64,000 nt of DNA, taken from UBA6059 sp964351595. GTDB lineage: Bacteria; Bacteroidota; Bacteroidia; Cytophagales; Cyclobacteriaceae. The notes below the pieces were generated by a model. That model saw only the letters and a program-made list of their open reading frames with translations, was not told where the DNA came from and ran no database searches. A program made the position numbers and the translations under genes. The DNA lies in contig CAYGOT010000005.1 in assembly GCA_964351595.1 (NCBI GenBank), positions 62,001 through 126,000 on the forward strand. Reading direction: 5' to 3'. Shown one piece after another: positions 24,773 to 32,484 of the stretch (position 1 is its first letter; every line of letters begins with the position of its first letter).

Positions 24773-25321
24773 TTGCTAGATACACTTATAACTTCAAAAA
24801 CTCGAGTTAAACTCCTAGTCAAATTCTTTCTGAACCCTAGTAGTAGGAGCTACCTACGTTCGTTGGCTACTGAGTTTGGGGAAAGCACTAATGCGATTAG
24901 GCTGGAGCTCAATAAGTTTGAGGAGGCTAATTTGCTTAGTTCGGATCATGAAGGTAATCGTAAGATCTATCAGGCGAATAAGCAACATCCGTTTTATAAC
25001 ACGATCCATGATCTTGTGCGTAACTATCTGGGTATGGATACCCTAGTGGAGCATATTGCAGAGCACCTTGGTAGTGTGGAAGAGGTCTACTTAACCGGCG
25101 ACCTTTGTAAAGGCATCAACAGTGGGTTTATCGACCTTATTCTGGTTGGGTTGGATATAAAACGTGACTACCTGGCGCTACTCGTAGAGAAGGCAGAGCT
25201 ACTGGTCAAACGCAAGGTTAGGTATGTGCTCTATGAGCCGAATGAGTTTCAACGAAGCGCCGTGGAATTGGATCAACAAGGATTATTCTTACTTTGGGAG
25301 CAAGATATTAATCGTGGATAA
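24773..25321 (+). CDS. Winged-helix regulator with degenerate nucleotidyltransferase-like domain
   Basis: The 182-residue protein starts at TTG 24773 (MLDTLITSKTRVKLLVKF). Residues 1-70 form a winged helix-turn-helix (YLRSLATEFGESTNAIRLELNKFEEANLL, wing SSDHEGNRKIYQA). Residues 85-170 resemble a minimal nucleotidyltransferase fold (VYLTGDLCKGINSGFIDLILVG), but the catalytic GS and DxD residues are not all kept, so it is probably inactive. To my knowledge this type occurs upstream of polysaccharide export genes in Bacteroidota. Its stop overlaps the start of the mntA-like gene by 8 bases. A role as regulator of the locus is inference. Confidence 0.8.
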   Translation: MLDTLITSKTRVKLLVKFFLNPSSRSYLRSLATEFGESTNAIRLELNKFEEANLLSSDHEGNRKIYQANKQHPFYNTIHDLVRNYLGMDTLVEHIAEHLGSVEEVYLTGDLCKGINSGFIDLILVGLDIKRDYLALLVEKAELLVKRKVRYVLYEPNEFQRSAVELDQQGLFLLWEQDINRG

Positions 25322-25733
25322 TAAGAATAATTTCCAAGACCGCATCATTGACTACCTACTGGAAAAGGGTGATGACGTTCATTCCATTTACCTCTTTGGA
25401 AGTCGGGCAGATCAGAGCAATTTCACAGATGATAGTGATTGGGATATCGCTCTACTTTCTGGTCATCATGCCGGATTTAAGAGCTTATATATTTGGGAAT
25501 TGCAATTGGCAATAAGTGCAGAACTGGATATTAAAGTCGATTTAGTTGACTTTCGGAACGTATCCACCCTCTTGCAATTTGAAATTCTCAAATCAGGTGT
25601 GCTCTTATGGTCACAAAATGAAAGTGCTGCAAGAGAAGTTGAAGCGCAATTGCTTGGTGAATATCAGGATTTTCATGCTTCACAACGCGCCATAATGAGT
25701 AGCATTCACCAACGAAGAAAGGTGTATGGATAA
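25314..25733 (+). CDS. MntA-type minimal nucleotidyltransferase (antitoxin)
   Basis: The 139-residue protein starts at GTG 25314, overlapping the winged-helix gene; a longer frame from 25224 would lie inside that gene. It has the nucleotidyltransferase motif FGSRAD, with G29/S30, then D42 and D44 in DSDWDIALL, and a third acidic strand in KVDLVDF. In MntA/HepT (type VII) systems this enzyme AMPylates and neutralises the HEPN toxin encoded next. The downstream gene overlaps by 8 bases and carries the HEPN motif, which strongly supports the pairing. Confidence 0.85.
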   Translation: MDNKNNFQDRIIDYLLEKGDDVHSIYLFGSRADQSNFTDDSDWDIALLSGHHAGFKSLYIWELQLAISAELDIKVDLVDFRNVSTLLQFEILKSGVLLWSQNESAAREVEAQLLGEYQDFHASQRAIMSSIHQRRKVYG

Positions 25734-26160
25734 AGGAGTGACCAGAGCAGTAGTTATTCAAAAAGTGGCGAGCATAGAACGCTGCTTACACAGAATACGA
25801 GAGGAATTCGATAGAGATGACTTGCCATTTTCAGAGAATCTTTCAGCACAAGACGCTGCAACGCTGAACATTCAACGTGCCTGTGAACAAGTGATTAGTA
25901 TTGCCAATTACCTGATTAGAACTCAAAAATGGGGGAGTCCTACCTCCAGGGCTGATGCTATCAATACGCTGAGCTCGCAGGAACTCATCTCAGTTGAGTT
26001 AGCCGACCGGCTTAAGAAGATGCAGGGATTTAGAAATCTGGCGGTTCACGAATACCAAAAACTGGATATTCAAATATTGATCAATATAATCGAAAAACGA
26101 TTGGTGGATTTTGAAGCGTTCACTAACGCCGTGCTTGAGTTTACCACAGATGAGGAATAA
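25726..26160 (+). CDS. HepT-type HEPN toxin (DUF86)
   Basis: The 144-residue all-helical HEPN protein of the DUF86/HepT family has the RNase motif Rx4HxY as RNLAVHEY (R103, H108, Y110). HepT is an RNase held off by AMPylation from the MntA partner encoded just upstream with an 8-base overlap. Length is typical. Its 3' end overlaps the start of the Wza-like gene at 26150, so translation of toxin and capsule export genes may be linked. Confidence 0.87.
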   Translation: MDKGVTRAVVIQKVASIERCLHRIREEFDRDDLPFSENLSAQDAATLNIQRACEQVISIANYLIRTQKWGSPTSRADAINTLSSQELISVELADRLKKMQGFRNLAVHEYQKLDIQILINIIEKRLVDFEAFTNAVLEFTTDEE

Positions 26161-27022
26161 AAAAATTAGCTTTGCCGATTCTATGAGCATTAGACTTTTA
26201 AGCCTTTTAAGAAACATCTTCTGCGTTGGTGTGATGGCTGTTGCCATTAGCTCGTGTGTAAGCCACAAGCAGCTGATGATTCTTGATGAAGGACAGCCTT
26301 ACATCACAGACAGTATAGCACATATCCTGAACTTACCTGTGCCAATTATTCAAACAGATGACCGCTTGTTGATCAGGATTTCTGCCTTTGATCCTGAAAC
26401 GGCCGAACCGTTTAATGTCAACTCAGGTATTGGACAGGGTGGGCAAAATAACCAGATGATGATGGGTGGTGGTAATAATGGCCAACAACAGGGAAGCATT
26501 AACAGTCCCTTTATTGGATATCAAGTAGATGAAAATGGCAATATAGAATTCCCCGTGATCGGTACAGTTAATCTTAAAGGGATCACCATCGAGCAAGCCA
26601 AATTGAAAATGTATGAGCTGCTGAATGATTACTTGGTGAACTATTCTGTCGATGTGCAATACCTCAACCGGCGTGTAACGGTCACTGGTGAAGTCGAAAG
26701 CCCTGGCGTGGTAGATATAGGTAGGAATCGTATTAGCATACTTGAGGCGATACAGCGTGCTGATGGCATCACCACTTACTCTAATACTGAGAATGTAATG
26801 GTTATCAGGGAAACGGATGGAGTACGGACTTTCGGTATACTAGACCTGAATGATAGGAGTGTGGTCAATTCACCTTTCTATTATGTCATGCCCAATGATG
26901 TTATTTATCTTCAGCCTATCAGAGCTAAAACCTGGACCACTCAGACCGCCTTGTTCACCAGTATCAATCTAGTCACTGGCCTCATATCAGCGGCGGCCTT
27001 AATTATCGCCTTGACGAATTAA
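26150..27022 (+). CDS. Wza-like polysaccharide export lipoprotein
   Basis: From ATG 26150 the 290-residue product has a signal peptide with lipobox ISSC. It matches polysaccharide biosynthesis/export proteins: Poly_export domain (DDRLLIRISAFDPETAEPF and VDENGNIEFPVIGTVNLKGIT), then SLBB-type repeats (RRVTVTGEVESPGVVDI). A Gly/Asn/Gln/Met-rich low-complexity insert lies at about residues 95-117 inside the export domain. A C-terminal hydrophobic helix (INLVTGLISAAALIIAL) suits the outer-membrane channel. An ATG at 26183 is an alternative start. The wzc-like gene follows after 3 bases. Confidence 0.9.
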   Translation: MRNKKISFADSMSIRLLSLLRNIFCVGVMAVAISSCVSHKQLMILDEGQPYITDSIAHILNLPVPIIQTDDRLLIRISAFDPETAEPFNVNSGIGQGGQNNQMMMGGGNNGQQQGSINSPFIGYQVDENGNIEFPVIGTVNLKGITIEQAKLKMYELLNDYLVNYSVDVQYLNRRVTVTGEVESPGVVDIGRNRISILEAIQRADGITTYSNTENVMVIRETDGVRTFGILDLNDRSVVNSPFYYVMPNDVIYLQPIRAKTWTTQTALFTSINLVTGLISAAALIIALTN

Positions 27023-27034
27023 ACCTTGACGAAT
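27009..27034 (+). repeat. Short direct duplication at the wza/wzc junction
   Basis: CCTTGACGAAT occurs at 27009-27019 and again at 27024-27034, with a period of 15 bases. The first copy codes the last residues of the Wza-like protein, and the second supplies the TTG start and first codons of the Wzc-like gene. Confidence 0.75.
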
Positions 27035-29434
27035 CAGGAGTCATACGCATTTGAAGAGGAGAGCAAACCGCTCATTCAGCTGGATGTAAAGAAGCTTTTC
27101 AAAAAAGCACTCAGAAATTGGTATATCATTCTGATTTTTGGTGTGCTTGGCCTGATCGCCGGCTTCTTCTATTTGAGATATACCTACCCGGTCTATCTGA
27201 TCCAGTCTCGGGTACTGACCAAAGCATCTGAGGAGGAGCAATTATCTAATCAGTTTTTCCGATCCAATCCTATTGCGCAGGTTCAAAACCAGTTGGTGGA
27301 TGAAATCCAGATATTGCAGTCGCGCAACCTGATCAGTCAGGTCATCGATGAGTTAGGTCTGGATATCTCCTACTATTCTGTCGGTAGGGTGAAAGACCTG
27401 GATGTATATCCCTATGATCAGGGTAGTTCGGTGCTGGTATCCCAATCAAGGCTTCTACAGCAAGCGTTCGATACCCCTTTTCTCATCAATTTCGATGATC
27501 GTACCAGCTACCAACTAACGTGGAATAATGCTGTCTACGAAGGTCGGTTTGGAAGTACACTGGAAGGACCATTCGGTGAGCTAGTAATGGTGTTGAACAA
27601 TAATGATCGTGGGGGATTGAATGAGGTGAAGTTCATCATCCATGAGAGCAATCAACTCATTAATAACTATGCTCAGAATTACCGTGTAACCAGGGCAACT
27701 GGGGCGGGAAATGTATTGGATCTGTCATTGAATATAACAGTACCCAATAAGGCGGTAGATTTTCTCAATGTTGTGATTGGGTATTACGAAGAATCTATCA
27801 TTCGTGATAAGAGCCTTATCGCTAAGCGCACTACCGATTTTCTGAATAATAGACTCGATGATTTAGCAAACGAACTTCGGACCTCCGAACAGGAGATGAA
27901 GCAGTTTGTTATCAATAATGACCTTCTCTCAGGAAGTGTAGATACGAGGCTTACTTTTCAGGTAGAGGTATTGCAGGAACTGGATGCCGAAATGGCACAA
28001 TTGCAAGTCTATGAACAGGGTATTCAATCACTGGTAGAGCAACTGGATGATACTGTGGCAGCCGATGCAGGATTTGATTTTATTCTGTATACTGCCGTAC
28101 CCGCAATCAATGGGAAGGACTATAGTACTGTTTTCACCGAGCTCAATGAGCTGAAAGCTGAGCGGAATCAGCTATTTATGAGCGCAGCTCCGGCTTACCC
28201 TGCCTATAGATCGTTAGACGAAAAAATTAAAAGTCTTCAAACCTATTTGACGAAAGAGCTAAATGGAAGCCTCGAAAAGCTTAAAGTAATCAGGGCTACA
28301 ACAAAAAATAAAAGTGATTCGATTTATGCAGAGTTGAGGAAGGTACCTGACTTGAGGATTGACTTTAAGGGAATAGATCGTTTGTTGTCGATCAAAGAAG
28401 AGCTCTACCTGGAGCTTCTCAAGCAGCGAGAACAGACTGAACTATCACAGGCTACTACCGTTTCTGAGGTCAAGGTGTTGATGAACCCACGCTTGGTTGC
28501 GAGAATTAGTTCAGCCTCAAGGGATGTCTATGCCTTAAGTGGCCTGGTAGGTGCAGTCCTTCCTATATTCATTATGCTCATCATGGTGATGGCGGATACC
28601 ACCGTCGACAATCCTAATGAAGTGGCCAAAAAGACCAACGTACCCGTGATCGCCAGTATCGGGCATAGTAGAAGTCAAAAACAGATTGTGGTAACACGGG
28701 AATCGCGTACCGGTATGGCAGAGATGTTTAGGCTACTGAGGTCTAATCTCAACTTTTTCACCAATACCAAATCCAATACGGGTGGTGTCAATGACAAACA
28801 ATCGCTTTTGGTTACCTCTTCTGTATCCGGTGATGGGAAGACCTTTGTAGTGGTGAATATGGGCATGAGCATGGCAATAGCAGGAAAAAAGGTCTGCCTT
28901 GTCAACATTGATTTGAGGAAACCGAAGCTGGCCCGCTACCTTGGAAAGGAAGATACGATGGAGGGGTTATCAACCTACTTGGCGGGAGGTATCGATTTGG
29001 ATGAGATTATTCAATCTGCGGAGGGTAGTGAGAACCTACATTTTATTCCATCGGGCCCTATTCCGCCAAATCCGGCAGAGTTGCTCTTGACAGAACGCAT
29101 GCGACTAGCTGCTGAAACACTAAAGGCAAAATATGATGTAGTGATCTTTGATGCGCCCCCAATAGGGGCAGTAGCGGATGCCTTTGCTATGGAGCCTTAT
29201 GTGGATGTGAGCTTGTTTATCGTACGCTACAGACACTCACAGCTACAGGCACTGGAGTTGATACAGAATGTGAAAGATGAACAAAAGCTTCCGAGTCCAG
29301 CCATTGTATTGAATGATGCTAAGATTCATCAGAACAGCTATAGTTACGGGTATGGATATGGATATGGGTACTATGCGGATGATAGTAAAGGTAGGATGCG
29401 GTTGAGTAGGTGGTGGAAGAAGATTAAAGGATAG
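27026..29434 (+). CDS. Wzc-like polysaccharide co-polymerase and tyrosine autokinase
   Basis: The 802-residue inner-membrane protein starts at TTG. TM1 is near residues 33-53, followed by a Wzz periplasmic domain with long coiled coils (about 265-465), TM2 near 505-525 and a cytosolic BY-kinase. Walker A is SSVSGDGKT (about 598-606), Walker A' is VNIDLRKPKLA (about 625), and Walker B is VIFDAPPIGA (about 708). The tail holds a cluster of Tyr-Gly pairs (near 770-783), the usual autophosphorylation sites. It controls chain length and export with the Wza-like protein. An octamer array starts at its stop codon. Confidence 0.93.
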   Translation: MTNQESYAFEEESKPLIQLDVKKLFKKALRNWYIILIFGVLGLIAGFFYLRYTYPVYLIQSRVLTKASEEEQLSNQFFRSNPIAQVQNQLVDEIQILQSRNLISQVIDELGLDISYYSVGRVKDLDVYPYDQGSSVLVSQSRLLQQAFDTPFLINFDDRTSYQLTWNNAVYEGRFGSTLEGPFGELVMVLNNNDRGGLNEVKFIIHESNQLINNYAQNYRVTRATGAGNVLDLSLNITVPNKAVDFLNVVIGYYEESIIRDKSLIAKRTTDFLNNRLDDLANELRTSEQEMKQFVINNDLLSGSVDTRLTFQVEVLQELDAEMAQLQVYEQGIQSLVEQLDDTVAADAGFDFILYTAVPAINGKDYSTVFTELNELKAERNQLFMSAAPAYPAYRSLDEKIKSLQTYLTKELNGSLEKLKVIRATTKNKSDSIYAELRKVPDLRIDFKGIDRLLSIKEELYLELLKQREQTELSQATTVSEVKVLMNPRLVARISSASRDVYALSGLVGAVLPIFIMLIMVMADTTVDNPNEVAKKTNVPVIASIGHSRSQKQIVVTRESRTGMAEMFRLLRSNLNFFTNTKSNTGGVNDKQSLLVTSSVSGDGKTFVVVNMGMSMAIAGKKVCLVNIDLRKPKLARYLGKEDTMEGLSTYLAGGIDLDEIIQSAEGSENLHFIPSGPIPPNPAELLLTERMRLAAETLKAKYDVVIFDAPPIGAVADAFAMEPYVDVSLFIVRYRHSQLQALELIQNVKDEQKLPSPAIVLNDAKIHQNSYSYGYGYGYGYYADDSKGRMRLSRWWKKIKG

Positions 29435-29530
29435 TTCGGATGGTTCGTGCTTCGACAGGCCTGTCTGCCGACAAGGCAGGCTCAGCAGGATATTCGGATG
29501 TTCTGACGGTCAGACACTCGGAAATTTGGA
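29434..29530 (+). repeat. Octamer array with inserted CTTCGACAGGC palindrome element
   Basis: Octamer units (TCGGATGGT at the start; TCGGATGT, TCTGACGG, TCAGACAC, TCGGAAAT at the end) flank a CTTCGACAGG...GCTCAGC element at about 29450-29487. The element's centre carries an imperfect inverted repeat (GCCTGTC with GGCAGGC). CTTCGACAGGCTCAGC-like words are frequent dispersed repeats in Bacteroidota; here one seems to have been split by a further palindrome. Confidence 0.6.
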
Positions 29531-29721
29531 TAGGAGGAGTTCTTCTCCCCTTGGGGAGATAAAGACGGGGTTGAGAAGAAATGGAAGAGCACACGTTGCA
29601 AACGCACGTCAGCAGTGTAATTACTACATTAAAATGATGTTATGATTACCAGTCTGGTTACAGACTTGAGGTTCGTGAGGTCACGAACCTTGGCGAAGGA
29701 GTTGTGGGAGAAGCTGAAAGC
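29531..29721. other. Intergenic stretch without a recognisable gene
   Basis: Mixed-composition DNA between the octamer array after wzc and the heptamer array at 29722. It contains a short self-complementary word (GGTTCGTGAGGTCACGAACC, near 29669-29689), a possible hairpin of 8-9 bp. No gene or promoter is apparent. Confidence 0.4.
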
Positions 29722-29780
29722 TTAATTGACAATTGATAATGGAAAATAGGATGGTTCGGATCCGAATAGCTATCGGGATA
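29722..29780 (+). repeat. Heptamer array followed directly by octamer units
   Basis: Heptamers TAATTGA, CAATTGA, TAATGGA and AAATAGG (from 29722-29723 on) run into octamer-type units ATGGTTCGGATCCGAA (about 29751-29766). The two repeat families touch here, suggesting they spread or are maintained by the same process. Confidence 0.6.
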
Positions 29781-29886
29781 GGATGAATAAAAAAGTAATT
29801 ACGCTTAATAAAAAAAGTCAATTATTAAAAAACACCCTGTCTTCAGTAGGAAAACAGTGGTGCTTAATAGGCTTTAGTCATATAAA

Positions 29887-30300
29887 TTATGCAGCCGGAA
29901 TGGCTTCAATCTCTATGATTTTATCTTCCCGATACTGCTTTTGCAGCCTTAACTCATCGATTGATGCCTGCTGCAGGTAAGCTTCAGTGTCTGTTAACGC
30001 ATTGCTCCCTTTTGACTCATTGTCAAGCTGGGTATTCAATTTATCAACAACTGCCTGTTGCTTGTCTATCATATCCTGAGGTGCTGAAGTGCTGTTCAAA
30101 TGATTTAATAGACTTTCAGCATTGGCTAAATCAACAGTCAGACTATCGATTTCATCCTGGTCTAGCTCTTGCCTTTGCAACCTATTGGTTAATCGATTTT
30201 CTGCCCTGATGATTTCACGATCCAGTTCGGTACTTTCTGCGGACCATTTCTGTTTCAGATACAGTCGCTGTTCTGCTGTCATTTCATTTAGATTTTTCAT
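29887..30300 (-). CDS. Small coiled-coil protein of unknown function
   Basis: The 137-residue protein is rich in Gln, Glu, Asp and Leu and is predicted to be almost wholly helical. Heptad-like patterns run from residue 20 to 125 (LDREIIRAENRLTNRLQR, SLTVDLANAESLLNHLNS, VVDKLNTQLD). There is no signal peptide, and I do not recognise a family. It lies 43 bases downstream of an XRE-type regulator gene on the same strand, and both are antisense to the polysaccharide locus, so they probably form a two-gene unit. Confidence 0.7.
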   Translation of the reverse strand: MKNLNEMTAEQRLYLKQKWSAESTELDREIIRAENRLTNRLQRQELDQDEIDSLTVDLANAESLLNHLNSTSAPQDMIDKQQAVVDKLNTQLDNESKGSNALTDTEAYLQQASIDELRLQKQYREDKIIEIEAIPAA

Positions 30301-30343
30301 GGTATTTATATTTATAGTTAAACAATTATTTTCTTAAACTATT

Positions 30344-30556
30344 TCAACGTGAAAGCATGAGCAGTTCTTTCAACTTACAATTGGTGAGATTTTCTAAGCG
30401 GTTGATAACGCCGTATCTGGGCAATTGTAAACCCTTCTCAATTCTTGAGATCGAGGCTTGTGTCACTTTGAGCTTATCCGCCAAATCAGATTGACGGAGT
30501 TTGTAACGCATGCGCACATATTTGAATACGCGAGATATTGATTGTTTCCCTTTCAT
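30344..30556 (-). CDS. XRE-family helix-turn-helix regulator
   Basis: The small DNA-binding protein from ATG 30556 has about 70 residues (MKGKQSISRVFKYVRMRYK). It has a lambda-repressor-like HTH: LRQSDLADKLKVTQASISRIEKGLQLPRYGVINRL, with the second helix starting QSDLADKL and recognition helix TQASISRIEKG. A longer frame to 30619 adds 21 residues without clear structure. It heads a minus-strand pair with the coiled-coil gene and may regulate that pair or the polysaccharide genes around it. Confidence 0.8.
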   Translation of the reverse strand: MKGKQSISRVFKYVRMRYKLRQSDLADKLKVTQASISRIEKGLQLPRYGVINRLENLTNCKLKELLMLSR

Positions 30557-30742
30557 AACATTTTGGTTTAGACTGTTAAATAATATGTTATTTTTCAATT
30601 CAATAGTCATGCCAAGCAAGTCCGAAACGTATATACGTTTAAGAAAAATGTTAATGTATATGCGAATGAGTTTGCAGGAATATCATATACGGTTTGGTTT
30701 TGAAGAAGAATGTATATTCTCCTGAGCAGCAGACGTGGGAGA

Positions 30743-30852
30743 TCGGATGGTTTGGACATTCGGATTTTCAGACACTCGGACGGTCGGACGGTCGGACGCT
30801 CGGATGGTTCGGACACTCGGATTTTCAGACTTTCGGATGGTTCTGACTTTCA
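30743..30852 (+). repeat. Main degenerate octamer array (14 units)
   Basis: Starts of TCNGA-type units lie at 30743, 30752, 30760, 30768, 30776, 30784, 30792, 30800, 30809, 30817, 30825, 30833, 30842 and 30850. The spacing is 8, and 9 only where the unit reads TCGGATGGT, or after 30743. The first five bases are conserved and the last three vary (CAC, TTT, CGG, CTT). The spurious minus-strand reading frames here only translate the repeat. Confidence 0.85.
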
Positions 30853-30944
30853 AGTGATGTAACACGTTTTATGTTCCTATCGTTGTTGCTGAATCTTAGT
30901 TGCCTGGCTAATCAACAATTGAAATTCTCCGTATATTTATACCA

Positions 30945-31412
30945 ATGAAAGCGCGAGGTATTTATTTGGTACTACTGGTGTTGGTTGGGTTCGTAGCTCA
31001 GGCTCAAAACACATTTACCCAAGAGGACAGGGAGCGACTTATTCGATTGGAGACCCGGATGGAGGAGATGCAGAAACAAATGGATGTTCGCTTTGAAGCT
31101 GTAGATAAGCGCTTCGAAGCTGTAGATAAGCGTTTTGAGGACGTGAATAATCGTTTTGAAGATATCAACAGCCGCCTTGACCAGCAGTTCAACCTTATTC
31201 TTGGCATTTTGGCTGCATTCGTTACCATGTTTGTGACCACTATCAGTTTTGCGATTTGGGATCGCAAGCAGGCGATGAAGCCCTTGCTGGAGGAGACGCA
31301 GAAGCTTTCTAAGGATGTATCGAGGCTCAATCAACTGCTTGAGGCGCTGAAGGAATTGGGTAAGAGTGATGATAAGCTCAAAGAGGTTTTGAAGCAATTC
31401 AATTTATTATAG
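30945..31412 (+). CDS. Exported coiled-coil protein with single membrane helix
   Basis: The 155-residue protein has an N-terminal signal peptide (ending near AQAQ, residue 22). A coiled coil follows, built from nearly identical heptads (VDKRFEAVDKRFEDVNNRFEDI, about residues 48-69). Then come a hydrophobic helix (LILGILAAFVTMFVTTISFAIW, about 84-105) and a second charged helix. The heptad part resembles the DUF1640/tropomyosin-like repeats seen in many unrelated small bacterial proteins, so no function is given. It is flanked by octamer arrays on both sides. Confidence 0.75.
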   Translation: MKARGIYLVLLVLVGFVAQAQNTFTQEDRERLIRLETRMEEMQKQMDVRFEAVDKRFEAVDKRFEDVNNRFEDINSRLDQQFNLILGILAAFVTMFVTTISFAIWDRKQAMKPLLEETQKLSKDVSRLNQLLEALKELGKSDDKLKEVLKQFNLL

Positions 31413-31413
31413 T

Positions 31414-31469
31414 AGGACGTTCGGACATTCGGATGGTTCGGACACTCGGACTTTCGGACACTCGGATGC
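31414..31469 (+). repeat. Octamer array after the coiled-coil gene
   Basis: Units TCGGACAT, TCGGATGGT, TCGGACAC, TCGGACTT, TCGGACAC, TCGGATGC in near-perfect register. The array begins about one base after the stop codon of the coiled-coil gene and ends about 70 bases before wzm. Confidence 0.8.
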
Positions 31470-31536
31470 TTTATATCAAAGGGCAAAAGGAGAAAATGTT
31501 GATTAACACATTCAAACAGATAATAATTTCAGGGTT

Positions 31537-32400
31537 GTGGCGGAAATAGCGGTGGATACTCAAGAGCAATGGGATAAGGTGATCTTACCCAAAAAGACCT
31601 TGCTGCACCTGCCGTACAAGGAGCTCTGGGACTATCGGGACCTGCTCTTGTTGTTTGTCAAGCGCGACTTTGTGGCGGCCTACAAGCAGTCGATCCTGGG
31701 GCCGGCATGGCATGTCATCCAGCCGATCCTTACCACGGCGATCTATGTAGTCGTGTTCAATCGCATTGCCAATATCCCTACAGATGGTGTGCCCCCAGTG
31801 CTTTTCTACTTCGCCGGAATCACCTTATGGCAGTTTTTTGCGACCTGCCTGACCGGCAGTAGTAGTGCCTTTATCGCCAATGTCAATATCTTCAGTAAGG
31901 TCTATTTTCCAAGATTGATCATTCCCCTTTCTTCCATGATGTCGGCCATGGTGGCCCTTGGCATACGGCTTGGGTTGCTCGCTATTATTTATGGTTATTA
32001 TGTGGTTACAGGCTCTGAATTGCAGCCCAATTTTGATCTACTAATATTACCATTCACGATTATCCTGCTAGGTATGCTGGGCTTGGGATTTGGGATCATT
32101 GTGAGTTCGTTGACCACCAAGTACCGTGATCTCAGTTATCTGGTAGGGTTTGGGGTACAACTCGTGATGTATGCCACCCCGGTCATCTATCCGATGAGTG
32201 CATTACCGGCTGAGTTTAAGGCCTACGCAGTGTATAATCCGGTTGCACCTTTGATCGAGAGCTTTCGGTATGGCCTGACGGGCTTTGGTAGCTTTTTACC
32301 GGATCAGCTGATCTATTCAGCTGTTTTCGCGGTGCTGCTCCTGCTTTTTAGTGTGGTATTGTTTAATAGGGTGGAAAATAGATTCGTAGACACTTTATAA
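31537..32400 (+). CDS. wzm: Wzm-like ABC-2 permease for O-antigen/polysaccharide export
   Basis: The 287-residue membrane protein starts at GTG 31537. It has the ABC-2 polysaccharide exporter pattern: cytosolic N-terminal helix (LHLPYKELWDYRDLLLLF) leading to the gate-helix-like KRDFVAAYKQSILGPAWHVIQP, then six membrane helices. It forms the exporter with the ATPase encoded downstream at 32522, moving an undecaprenyl-linked glycan across the inner membrane. A heptamer array directly follows its stop codon and separates it from wzt. Confidence 0.9.
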   Translation: MAEIAVDTQEQWDKVILPKKTLLHLPYKELWDYRDLLLLFVKRDFVAAYKQSILGPAWHVIQPILTTAIYVVVFNRIANIPTDGVPPVLFYFAGITLWQFFATCLTGSSSAFIANVNIFSKVYFPRLIIPLSSMMSAMVALGIRLGLLAIIYGYYVVTGSELQPNFDLLILPFTIILLGMLGLGFGIIVSSLTTKYRDLSYLVGFGVQLVMYATPVIYPMSALPAEFKAYAVYNPVAPLIESFRYGLTGFGSFLPDQLIYSAVFAVLLLLFSVVLFNRVENRFVDTL

Positions 32401-32435
32401 TAATTGACAATTGAAATTGGAGAATTGATAATGAC
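32401..32435 (+). repeat. Heptamer array after wzm (5 units)
   Basis: TAATTGA (whose first T is 32399 or 32400 depending on register), CAATTGA, AATTGGA, GAATTGA, TAATGAC in 7-base steps, immediately after the wzm stop codon. Confidence 0.7.
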
Positions 32436-32484
32436 CAAAAAACTAAAAATAGGAATATCATACCCAAACTTAGACAAGCCCAAA

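Noticed and set aside
29783..29980. Plus-strand reading frame of about 65 codons
   Set aside because: It overlaps the better supported minus-strand coiled-coil gene and has random composition.
30743..30852. Possible CRISPR array
   Set aside because: Units are 8-9 bases with no spacers, no constant-length repeat of 24-40 bases, and no cas genes in the window.
30683..30865. Minus-strand reading frame over the octamer array
   Set aside because: It only translates the tandem repeat (Ser/Arg/Thr/Pro words) and has no start context or homology.
22908..31536. Possible insertion sequence or integrated element carrying the toxin-antitoxin and four-helix-bundle genes
   Set aside because: No transposase, integrase, terminal inverted repeats or target duplications could be seen.
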